From NCBI GenBank assembly GCA_017607445.1, contig JAEVHH010000006.1, forward strand, positions 2,976,001 to 3,040,000: a stretch of 64,000 nt of DNA. The letters run 5' to 3'. A program made the position numbers and the translations under genes. Source of the DNA: Histoplasma ohiense. Its lineage: Eukaryota; Ascomycota; Eurotiomycetes; Onygenales; Ajellomycetaceae. Below, in pieces: positions 49,136-58,682 of this stretch. The notes under the pieces are model-generated. The model made no database searches. It had not been told where the DNA came from and saw only the letters and a program-made list of their open reading frames with translations. Each line of letters opens with the position of its first letter. Positions within the stretch are counted from its first letter, which is position 1.

Positions 49136-49192
49136 GCTAGTCCGAGCCTCCGAGGGGAGGTGTTGGCCCTAGGCTGCCTATCACGGACTAGC
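49136..49192. repeat. Compound hairpin at the left end of the CpG-rich insertion
   Basis: Outer arms GCTAGTCCG (49136-49144) and CGGACTAGC (49184-49192), inner arms AGCCT (49145-49149) and AGGCT (49171-49175), and an internal CCTCC/GGAGG pairing. Could be an RNA packaging or terminator-like structure; role unknown. Confidence 0.6.
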
Positions 49193-49438
49193 GCACCGCA
49201 CATATATGCCTCAGCTGCCGACATGCTAATACAACCACTTAGACGTCCCACAGTTGCCACTAGATAGATAAACAACCAACCAAGAGCAACCCTCTCACAG
49301 GTTATGAAGCCCTTGCACTTCTACAAAGCGATAACTTGCAATAATCTCTTTAATAACCTCTTCTTTTGTTAAAAGAACCTCTTCTTCCATTCATTTTGAT
49401 ACCCTGATATCTGATAACCTCAATAACTTGATAACCAA

Positions 49439-49711
49439 ATGCCTATTAGTACGCGAGCAACAAACCGCGAAGAAACATCAGAGAACCAAACCAGTGCACC
49501 TGGATCCTTTCCAACACCAATAACCACCCAACAACCACAATATCAAGCCCCAGGACACCAAGAGATGCACTCACTGCAAGAAGAATGACCATGTGGAACC
49601 CAACTGCTTCTTTGCACACCCTGAGAAGCGCCCTTCAGAATGGAAGGATAGAGCAAAGAAGAATGATGATGACTCAGCACCTATGTACAGCACTGTTGAG
49701 CAAGTCTTCTA
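49439..49711 (+). pseudogene. Gag-like ORF with CCHC zinc knuckle
   Basis: An ATG at 49439 opens a Thr/Gln/Pro-rich frame. About 130 bp later the zinc-knuckle frame (CTHCKKNDHVEPNC, C-x2-C-x4-H-x4-C, about 49567-49608) continues to a stop at 49711, so one frameshift separates them. The motif is typical of Ty1/copia nucleocapsids. CpG-rich codons set it apart from every other gag here. Confidence 0.6.
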
Positions 49712-49719
49712 ACCATACC

Positions 49720-49950
49720 CATAACCCCGCGGTATCAACAATATTGCGGATATAACCATAACCATACCCATAACCCCACGGTATCAACAATATTGCGGAT
49801 ATAACCATAACCATAACCCCGTGGTATCAACAATATTGCGGATATAACCATAACCATAACCATAACCCCGTGGTATCAACAATATCATGGATATAACCAT
49901 AACCATAACCCCATGGTGTTCACAACATCATGGATATAACCATATCGATA
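49720..49950. repeat. Five-copy tandem repeat of 43/49 bp
   Basis: Each unit carries CCCCGYGGTATCAACAATAT followed by TGCGGATATAACCATAACCATAA. Spacing alternates 49, 43, 49, 43, differing by one CCATAA hexamer. The last copies lose CpG (CATGG for GCGG), showing decay toward the right. Confidence 0.8.
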
Positions 49951-50215
49951 ACCGAGAACGATGGAATGATAACAACAAGAATCAACAAGAATATGAGATC
50001 CCGCGGTGTTAGGATGACTGGAGAGGTAATACAGATACAGAAAGGGCAGATTTGCATTCTTTCTTGCATGTTTTATGCTGTAATTTCATGTATTGGGCCT
50101 AGTCCTTATGAGGAAACTAGATGCCAGTTTTTGTAATTAATTATTATTGCAGATTTGAATGATTTGGGCGTTCTCGTGGCTGCGTGGGCTAGTTGGCCTG
50201 CGTAGCATGGGGGGG

Positions 50216-50362
50216 TGTTGGAGCTACTACACAAGCCCTATCCCACATGACCCACACATACATATTGTGGGATGGTTAATCTTCTCATTGTGCGATCGCT
50301 AGCTAACTATATAGAGGTAATCACGTGCGGTGGAGGGCCGCCTGGGCAACTAGTGCCCAACA
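50216..50362 (+). repeat. Small LTR-like segment
   Basis: 147 bp starting TGTTGGAGC after GGGGGGG and ending GCCCAACA before CCCCCCC, giving inverted terminal hexamers TGTTGG/CCAACA. A matching 5' copy is not evident (only TGTTGG at 49161). Call tentative. Confidence 0.35.
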
Positions 50363-50459
50363 CCCCCCCACGCGCCAATGTGTGTGATGTGTTCCTATGA
50401 ATCTTCCATGCTAGCTATCTCAACTTGAATCATTCCAAAATCATGCTACATATAGAAAT

Positions 50460-51259
50460 TTAATCATTCTTGCTGTTATCAGTGAAAAGTTCTAGTAAAT
50501 CAATGAAATGTCTAAATGTCACTGTGCTCAGAGATTTGATTAATCTGTCTGCCATCATATTCTCAGTGGGAACATGTTTAATAGAAATAATGTCTTTGTT
50601 CAATTGTATGTGAGAATAATGAAAGTGAGTGTTGATATGCTTGCTGTGCACTGTGATTGCAGCAATGATAGCTAGATTGATTGAATCTTTATTATCTACT
50701 CTGATAGACAAGAGGTTCTTTGCTGTAATAAATTCTAGTTTCATCATCATATTGCATAATCATATTGCTTCATATACTGCTTTGCTAAGTGCCATGTATT
50801 CTGTCTCATTTGAACTTAAAGAAACACAAAATTGTTTGAATAAACATCATGAAATTGATGCATCTGTTAACTTGAATATGAAGTCTGAAGTAGATTTGTA
50901 TTTGTCATTCAACAGTTCTGCTCAATCTGAATCTGTATAATCTATCAGCAGATATGATATGTTGAGAAATTCATCAATCTCATTCTTGAGATCTTTGTAT
51001 AAGATGTCAAGATTGCTTATTTCTTTTAGATATTGTATAATGTAGAGAAGAGTTTTTTATATCTTAGATGTAGATATAGTATTCTTCTACATTAGTAGAA
51101 ATACTGCTCACACAATATCTGAGTATAATTTGACTGTCAGATACTGCAAGTACTCTATTTTATATTGATATTGTTCTTTGATAAACTCTTCTTCTCATTC
51201 TGACACAGAGATATTGTCTATCTTCAATTCTTCAAGTATTGATATAGAGACAGGGACAG
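50460..51259 (-). pseudogene. Ty1/copia pol remnant (RT C-terminus and RNase H)
   Basis: On the minus strand, after the H3 insertion, a copia RT C-terminal region is followed by RNase H. Diagnostic segments are Y-T-D-S-D-W near 50925, K-S-T-S-D-F-I-F, the L-S-S-N-E-T-E-Y-M-A-L-S block at about 50820-50780, I-R-V-D-N-K-D-S near 50700, and a C-terminal K-H-V-P-T-E-N-M-M-A-D near 50560, ending at 50460. Decayed by TGA codons; continues upstream at 52589-52462. Confidence 0.8.
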
Positions 51260-52461
51260 TAGACTGGCTGTGTGACCATGCATGGAACTGGGACTAAATA
51301 TTTCTTCAGTTTCATTATCAAATTTCTTAGTTCTGATCCCATATAGTGTTTATTAAATTAGTCATTTTACACTGTTTATATTATAAATCTAGTGTCAGGT
51401 CATGTTCTTCTTATAAATTACTGATTCTGGTCCCATTTGGTCCCATTTTGTTAAAATGGGACCAAATGGGATCATGATTTACCCTATATAGATGATATAA
51501 TGCTATGAGTGTTACCAAAAATCATTATCTATCAAAAGAAGTTTAGTGTATTTATGCTCTAGTTCTATTTTGAACTAGTAATGATAGTGATAGATAGATT
51601 CACTGCAGTAGATAGGTTGGCAGCGATAGATTGGCAGCAATAGATTGGCAGCGATAGATAGGTTGGCAGTGGTAGGTTGGTTGGCAGCAATAGATAGATT
51701 CGCCGCGGTAGATAGGTTGGCAGCGATAGATTAGCAGTGATAGATAGCTTAGTAGTGAGGGATAGCTTAGCAGCGAGGGATAGCTTAGCAGCGAGGGATA
51801 GCTTAGCAGTGAGGGATAGCTTAGCAGCGAGGGATAGCTTAGCAGCGAGGGATAGATTGGCAGTGGCGATAGGTTGGCAGCGATAGATAGGTTGGCAGCG
51901 AGGGATAGCTTAGCAGCGAGGGATAGATTGGCAGCAGCGATAGGTTGGCAGCGATAGATAGATTGGCAGCGATAGCTTAGCAGCGAGGGATAGCTTAGCA
52001 GCGAGGGATAGCTTAGCAGTGAGGGATAGCTTAGCAGCGAGGGATAGCTTAGCAGTGAGGGATAGATTGGCAGCGGCGATAGATTGGCAGCGATAGATAG
52101 ATTGGCAGTGAGGGATAGCCTAGCAGCAATAGATAGGCTGACAGCACTAGATAGAGGTGATATCTCCACCAATCATATCATCAGATTGATATCTAAGATA
52201 TGTATTATATAATCATCAGAATGGGACCAAACCTCAGTCAAAATCATAGTCAGTCCCAGGTCATGTTCTTATTTTTGATAGTCAGTCACTTTACATGAAA
52301 TATCAAGATTTATTAGTCTCATTTCACTCATGTTCTAATAATTCTAGTCACTTTACACTTCCATTCTGATCCTGGTCTCACTGAAAATCACACCAAGAAA
52401 TGGACTGGGATCAAATCAAATCAAATCAAATATGAAATTCATGATCCCATCAGCCAGTCTA
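51260..52461 (+). mobile_element. Non-autonomous hAT element H3 with internal tandem array
   Basis: Perfect 11-bp terminal inverted repeats TAGACTGGCTG / CAGCCAGTCTA and 8-bp target duplication AGGGACAG (51252-51259 and 52462-52469). Terminal ~340 and ~320 bp match H2 and H1. The middle is a tandem array. Inserted in the copia remnant. Confidence 0.93.
51595..52150. repeat. Tandem array in H3
   Basis: Complement of the H2 array: GATAGCTTAGCAGCGAGG (18 bp) and GATAGATTGGCAGC (14 bp) units. Its reverse strand is open for 190 codons only because the 18-bp unit is a multiple of three; not a gene. Confidence 0.85.
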
Positions 52462-52589
52462 AGGGACAGTGTCATTTAGATGGAAATCTTGCACTAAACA
52501 ATCAATATAGTGTCTCAATGTCAATTTTATAGCATCATCAAAGTGATGTTCAACTTTCATATCTAAGTATTTCTGTGACAGATTAACAC
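52462..52589 (-). pseudogene. Ty1/copia RT fragment, upstream part
   Basis: Minus-strand Y-I-D-C-L-V-Q-D-F-H-L-N-D-T-V, the copia RT segment just before the P-V-S motif. It joins 51259 across H3 when one copy of AGGGACAG is removed. Confidence 0.7.
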
Positions 52590-53040
52590 TCATTAGCAAT
52601 TAACTTACACAATCAACTTCTGTCATTGTGATCATATGTAACTCTTGATGTTCTTCTGCTCTGTGCTTTATACTTATGTAGTCTCTAATGATTCTTTTAT
52701 GTAGCTCTTAATATTCTTTCACTCCATACTCTGTGCTTGTGTAGTTTCTAACAATTCTTCCATGTAGCTCTCAATGATTCTCCCATCTCACACTCTGTGC
52801 TTGTGTAGTTTCTAACAATTCTTTCATATAGCTCTCAATGATTCTTTTATCTTATGTTTCACACTTGTGTAGTTTCTAATGATTTCTCTGTGTAGCTTTT
52901 AATGTTCTTTCACTTCACACTTCACTGTGAAGTGGCTTCTGATATTCTTTCACTCTGAATTTCTCTCTATAAGAATCTTCTTTGTATGATCTTTTTTTCT
53001 GATTTCTCTTCTCTTTCTTTTCTTAATCAATTTGTAATCT
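52590..53040 (-). repeat. Dispersed repeat with ~62-bp minisatellite
   Basis: Reverse-orientation copy of 10313-10804, including 4-5 minisatellite units and the common end sequence TGTGACAGATTAACACTC...CTTACA. No gene. Probably an LTR or element end inserted in the copia remnant. Confidence 0.6.
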
Positions 53041-53588
53041 GTAATTAGAATAGTATCAAATCATTAATCAAAGTATGTCTGTTATATTATGAATTGATTC
53101 TTCTGTGTTTAAGATCTGAGTGTCTTGTTATTTATTCTTACATCTGAGTGTGTTATTATCAGTTCTTACATCTGAGTGTGTTGTTTACAGATCTGAGTGT
53201 CTAGTCATTATAAGAGATTTCTCATGAATCTGAATGCTCTCATCATTAGTTATATAGACTGTTGTGTCTAAGTGTCTGAGACACAATCAATCATGTTCTA
53301 TGAGGCCTGAGTGTCTACAAACTGTAACACTGTGAATAGTGTTCATGAAGAAGTTTGACAAAGCTTAGCACTGCAACACTGCAAATAGTGTCTGTGAGAG
53401 AACTGAATGTCTACAAATATTTCTTTTTCTTTTTTTATTATTACATGTTTCTAGATATTGAAATAAACTATAAACAATTCTACAAACACTCACTGCATCT
53501 GAATGCAGTGGATGACAACTTAGATCTATAAAGTATTCTTCAGTAGTAAGTGCTACAGATGATTGAATTGCAATGACAACTTACTGAA
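53041..53588 (+). promoter_or_regulatory. Probable 5' LTR/leader of Ty3 element E3
   Basis: No ORF. Between 53100 and 53500 the decamer ATCTGAGTGT and variants recur about eight times, with two ACTG(T/C)AAATAGTGT-like blocks. The position directly before gag suggests an LTR with repeated motifs, but no 3' partner is in the window, so LTR borders are not fixed. Confidence 0.35.
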
Positions 53589-54479
53589 ATGAGCACTTCT
53601 GTGTTCACTGTTTCTTCTACACCCACATCTCATGAAAAGCTCTCAAGAGAGAAGCTCTCAATTCTCAATAAATATAAGAGAGATCTAGCACTCTATCTTG
53701 CATGAAAATCAAAAGTGAATATCAAATTGGACATTGATGAATGAGCAATAGACTCGCTATTCAATCAAGTGTGGTATATCCATAGCAGATTGAATGGTGA
53801 TGTGTTAGCAAAATTTCAATTCTGAATAAGTCATTATCAGAACTATCAGCATACATCAGAGCTAGTTTTCTGACAACTTGACTTCCTCTTTCTCAATTCT
53901 ACACTTCAAGCCAAGGCATTAGACTGGCTTAATCAAACTTGTCAGATAAATGTTGTGTTGACAACTTATCTTTCTGAATTCAATCACAAGCTTCTAGAAG
54001 CAGATGAGCAAGACTGAGATGATGCTGTCAAAATCAACATATTATTCAAGAACTTGAACTTTCAGTTGTATAACTGAAGTGTAGAGTATTCAAAACTCTC
54101 AACATACAGCAAATTCTGTGCTGATCTTTGTCTGTTGAACAATGATCTGTCTCAGTTCTGCACATTTCAAAATTGCAGAGGATTTCACTGAGCAAATGCA
54201 TATATCTTGAACCACTCTGCAGCACTCTTCATCTCTGAATCAGAATCAATGAACTGAGTTTCACATGTGAATGCAAGTCACTCAAGAATCCCCAACATCT
54301 CAGAGAAGAATGCTGCTGACTGAATTATCAGAGAAGTCTGCATACACTGCAATAAGCTGAAGCACTTTGCAAACCAATGACTGAATGCAATTGCTCTGAA
54401 TAAACCCCTTACACATGTGAACACTGTGTCATCTGTGGATAGACAAGAACAGGGAAAAGATGAGCTCTCACTCTAAAAT
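53589..54479 (+). pseudogene. Decayed gag of E3
   Basis: From ATG 53589, a capsid-like retrotransposon gag (A-L-Y-L-A-W-K-S-K at about 53690, later Q-F-C-T-F) ends with a knuckle C-x2-C-x4-H at 54335-54380. Stops are TGA at Trp/Arg positions. It ends at TAA near 54477. Confidence 0.65.
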
Positions 54480-57194
54480 ATAGATAAGAGCTCAAGAAGC
54501 AAAAAGCTAGCTGAAGATTCAAGCAGAAGATGCAAGTAAATGCAATCATAATCTCTGTCATTGTAAATAGCTTAGTCAATGTACAAGCAATGATAGACAG
54601 TGGTTTTCTTCACTACATTCTTATAGACACTCAGCTGATTGAGAAGCATAAGCTTCAGTGTATCTTCTTTCTCAAACTGTGTAAACTCAGTGAATTTGAC
54701 AGCCTCAGAGGATCTGCCTTCTACAACATGATAAGATTTAATGTCAATGTAGAAGAACACAAGAAAAAGAATGTATACATATATGAAATACAAGATCTTG
54801 AGTACAATCTAATACTCAGTCTATCATGACTCACAGAATTTGGAACCTTGTTGAATGCATGCAACCACTGTCTTATTTTTCCAGAAGGCAATCATGTTTA
54901 CAAAAAGAATGTTGATAGAACCACTGATCTCATTCAGATATCAGTGGAAGTGTACAAACTACTAACTCATCAAACATATGAGAAGAAGAACATCCAAGTG
55001 TTCACTGCTAGTATGACAGATATCAAGAAAGTGTTAGAAAAGTTAGAACTCAAAGATCTCAAGAAATTGTGCAAGAAACTATTCAAATTGTACAAAGACT
55101 TTGCAGATATATTCAATGAGAAAAAAGCTGAAAAGCTTCTCTCTCACTGAGAACTCAGTATAAATCATATGATTGAGCTCATTAAGAAAGATGATAAGAA
55201 TCTGCAACTACTCTGAGATTCTCTCTACAGTATGTTACACAACAAGCTCCTCATTCTACAAAAAACACTCAACAGATTACTAGACAAAGACTTCATTTAT
55301 ATTAGCAACTCATCCACTGCAGCATCTGTACTGTTTGCAAAGAAATCAGAAAAAGGCTTACAATTCTGTGTTGACTATTGAGGACTCAACAAGATTATGT
55401 GAAAGGATCAATACCTTCTCCCACTCATCAATGAAACACTTGAACAGATAGAAAAAGCAAAATGATTTATAAAACTTAACATCTCTGCAGCCTTCTATAA
55501 GATAAGAATTAATGAAGATGACAAATGACTAACTGTCTTTTGTACACATTACAGATTATACAAATGGACAGTGACTCTCTTTGAATTAGTGAACACTCTG
55601 AGTATGTTTCAGAAATACATTAACTGAGCTCTATGAGATCTGCTCAATGAGATCACCTCAGTGTATATGAATGATATCTTGATCTTCACTGATGAATTGC
55701 TCACTGAGCACTGTAAGTATATACAACAAGTTCTTGACCATCTACAAAAAGCTGAACTGCAAGTGGACATTGACAAATGCAACTTTGAGATCAAGTCTAT
55801 AACCTATCTAGAATTCATCATCAAAGCTGAAAAAGATGTACATATGAATTCTAAGAAGATGGAAGCAATTCTCAACTGAAAGGCATCAGTCTCAGTAAAA
55901 GAGACTAGAAGCTTTCTAGAGTTTGTCAACTTCTACTGAAGATTTATCAAGAACTTCTCCAATATTGTACAATCACTAACAGATCTGACTCAGAAAGACA
56001 CTGTATTTCAATGAACTGATGAAGTGAATGCAGCATTCAAAAAGCTGAAGTGTATGTTCACAAATGCCTCAATGCTGCAATCATTCAATTCAGATAAGCA
56101 TACAATTCTTGAAACAGACATCTCAGATTATATAGTAGATGAAGCACTGATGCAATATAACAATGAAGATGTTCTATAATCTTGTGTCTTCATCTCAAAA
56201 AAAATGTCATCTGCTGAATGCAACTATGAGATCTACAACAAGAAGCTTCTAGTGATCATACAATGTCTTGAAAAATGAGAATCCAAACTCATGAATGTTG
56301 AGAGATTTGAGATTGTTACTGATCATAAGAATCTAGAATATTTCACAATCACTTGTAAGCTTACTGAGAGACATATATATTGATCATTGTTTCTTAGCTG
56401 TTTTTCATTCACAATTTGTTATTAATCTGAAGTAGAGAATATTTTTGTGGATGCTCTGTCCCACTGAGAACAAGATATACCATCTGATGACTTGAATAAC
56501 AGATGGAAATACTGAGAGCATTGATTAATCAACTCTGCAATTATAGAAAGTTCTATACAATCAGATGAATCTCATGTACATATCAATCAGTTCTGAGCTC
56601 AAGAACCCTCACTTGAAGAAAATGAAGACTAGCAGCAGAGACAGATGAATTCTGACAACAAGTCACTAAAGCTGTACAAAGCAAAGCATCTCAATTCCCC
56701 ACAGACATATACTCAAGAATGAATATCTCAGCATGTTCAATCAACAATGACAACTGCTTACACTTTCAAGATAGATGATGAGTCCCCAATTCAGAATCTC
56801 TATGAACATGAATCATACAAGAAATTCATGACTCACTGATGATCAGACACTCAGAACACAAAATCATGTACAACATTGTTATTCAAGAATTCTACTGATC
56901 AGATATATCAAAAGACATACATCAGTTCATACACAACTGTGATTGCTGCAGCTCAGTGATGATATGATGTGAATATTGAAAAGAGATGCTGAAGCCTCTA
57001 TCTGTCCTCAATCAAACTTGATGCAATATAGCTATCAATTTTGCAGTTTTCTTATTCAAAAATGAAGATTCTATAAACATTCTAGTCATTGTCAATCAAC
57101 TCAGCAAGAGTATAATACTACAGTTCTGTGATAAGATGAATGCTGAAGTAGTTGCAGATGTCTTCATCAGAAGTCTGTTCTATTGTATGCACAG
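54480..57194 (+). pseudogene. Decayed pol of E3 (PR-RT-RH-IN)
   Basis: Protease at 54530-54830 has the M-I-D-S-G active-site motif. RT at 55310-55880 includes F-C-V-D-Y and YMNDILIFTDE at 55660-55690 (first Asp lost to Asn). RNase H follows at 56100-56470 (Y-E-I-Y-N-K-K-L-L near 56230). The integrase zinc region and core run from about 56800, with an H-N-C-D-C-C segment near 56935, to 57194. Open stretches 54530-54829, 54848-55150 and 55661-55879 share one frame. No chromodomain can be assessed. Confidence 0.75.
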
Positions 57195-57465
57195 TGTAAT
57201 AGACGCAACGGAGATATCTATATTAGGAAATAGCTATGTGGCGATAGAAGAACACAGAACACGCCAGAATTAATGAAGAGGGATATAGTGCACGGCACCA
57301 TAGGCGGCTGTAGCACATGGTGGTCGCCTATATAATGCTCACTGATATCTGTAGATATTAGAAGATCAGTGATTAGCTTTGAATAATAGAGATTGCTACC
57401 TTCTTAACATCCTACATGTGTACTTCACACTACTTTCATAATTATACCTACAACCACCTCTTACA
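57195..57465 (+). repeat. 5' LTR of copy D
   Basis: 271 bp with the least decayed sequence of the family: TGTAATAGACGCAACGGAGA...CACCTCTTACA. Confidence 0.9.
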
Positions 57466-57570
57466 ATTCTAATTGCTCTTAACTTTATTTGAGTGGTCTG
57501 TTGTTACACACACCTACAATAAAGCATGCAATGTTAGTTAAAACACGCAACATTAGTTAAAACACACAAG

Positions 57571-58602
57571 ATGGTTTTGACATGTACAAGATCTCTTGAA
57601 AACCAACCTGAATCTTCTACTGTCTTCAATGATCACAATGTGTGTTTGCAACAGTTGAATGATCAAATTTGTGAATGAGAGCAGCAATTAGCTATTCTGC
57701 ATGCACAACAGCAGCTCAATGAGTTGGAAGCACAGATTTGTGGAGATACTCTCATTGAGCCTCAATTAACCCAGGATATCACCACAGAACCACCGCAAAA
57801 TCGATCTGTGAATGATACAGATGATGATAATGAAACACCACTGAGGTTGGAGATTAAGAACTATTATTGAGGAAAAAATATGTTAGAATTCAAGGACTAT
57901 AAAGATTGCATGTTGACTCTCTTTACACACCACTGTTGGTATTATTGAAAGGAAGAACACAAGATAAATGATGCTAAACTCTACCTTGACACCCATGTTA
58001 AGCAGAAATGGTTGAATTTTGTATCATTGTATGAGAGATGTGGAGGAGCAACACTGTTAACTTTTGATGATATGTTATCACATCTAGAAATGCAAATTAA
58101 CAATCCACAGAACCAGCACTGATTAGTGAGCCAAAAGTTTCAAGATGTGAAGCAACAAGAATGGCAATTGATACACAATTTCTCTAAATATCTCAAAGAC
58201 TGGGAATACTACTTACCCCCATATAGTGAAGAACAAAGAATGGATAACTTGTATAGTAAAGTATTGAAGATATTATGCACAGAACTCAACTGTTGAAATC
58301 AAGAGCCTCAGAACTATGAAGAGTTGCTTTGAACTCTACAGACTCTTGAGGAAAATATGTCAGAATGACAGCATGCTATCTGCAAAGGAAGACCTGCAAT
58401 ATTTGTAGGGAATCAATGTTGTTCTGATAAATCTAGCAACTGTTGGAACAAGAGGAAATGAGAGGAACAAACAGGTTCAACTGAACAAATCAAGAAAGAT
58501 AAATATAACTGAATGAAGAAGTGTTCTCACTGTCATAAGAAGAGTCATATTGCAAATGATTGTTGGATGTTACACTCTGAAAAGTGCAACCAAGTTTGAT
58601 AA
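57571..58602 (+). pseudogene. gag of copy D
   Basis: About 343 residues from ATG 57571. An N-terminal Gln-rich coiled coil (residues 30-65) precedes an acidic linker (D-T-D-D-D-N-E) and a capsid-like core rich in Trp/Tyr (residues 90-280). A CCHC knuckle CSHCHKKSHIANDC follows at 58522-58563. It ends with TGA-TAA (58597-58602). About ten TGA codons stand where Trp or Arg is expected, so it is not translatable as is. Confidence 0.75.
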
Positions 58603-58682
58603 GCAAAAAACCAGCAATCCCAATTGTAGAAGCAGCTGCTGCATTGGGAATATGAACAACTAGACTGTGAGATAAATGATTA

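Larger units (their letters stand above)
49120..50400 (+). mobile_element. CpG-rich retroelement-like insertion
   Basis: Sharp rise in GC and CpG relative to both flanks. It contains a gag-like ORF with zinc knuckle (49439-49711), a five-copy tandem repeat (49720-49950), a short G7 run followed by a TGTTGG...CCCAACA segment (50216-50362) resembling a polypurine tract and small 3' LTR, and a compound hairpin at the left. No pol was found, so this is either a non-autonomous LTR element or a heavily deleted one. Low decay suggests recent arrival. Confidence 0.5.
53041..57194 (+). mobile_element. Ty3/Gypsy element E3 (third family), interrupted by D
   Basis: A gag and pol distinct in sequence from the C/D and E2 families. 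Pol is in the -1 frame relative to gag. It is cut within integrase at 57194 by the 5' LTR of D, so the rest lies right of D outside the window. Confidence 0.8.

Noticed and set aside
49136..49192. HDV-like or hammerhead ribozyme
   Set aside because: Some short words resemble HDV ribozymes, but the nested double pseudoknot and hammerhead core (CUGAUGA/GAAA) cannot be formed from what I see.
51600..52172. 190-codon open frame with repeated P-S-L-L-S-Y
   Set aside because: Lies entirely in an 18-bp tandem array whose length is a multiple of three; the frame is open by composition and runs across hAT non-coding sequence.
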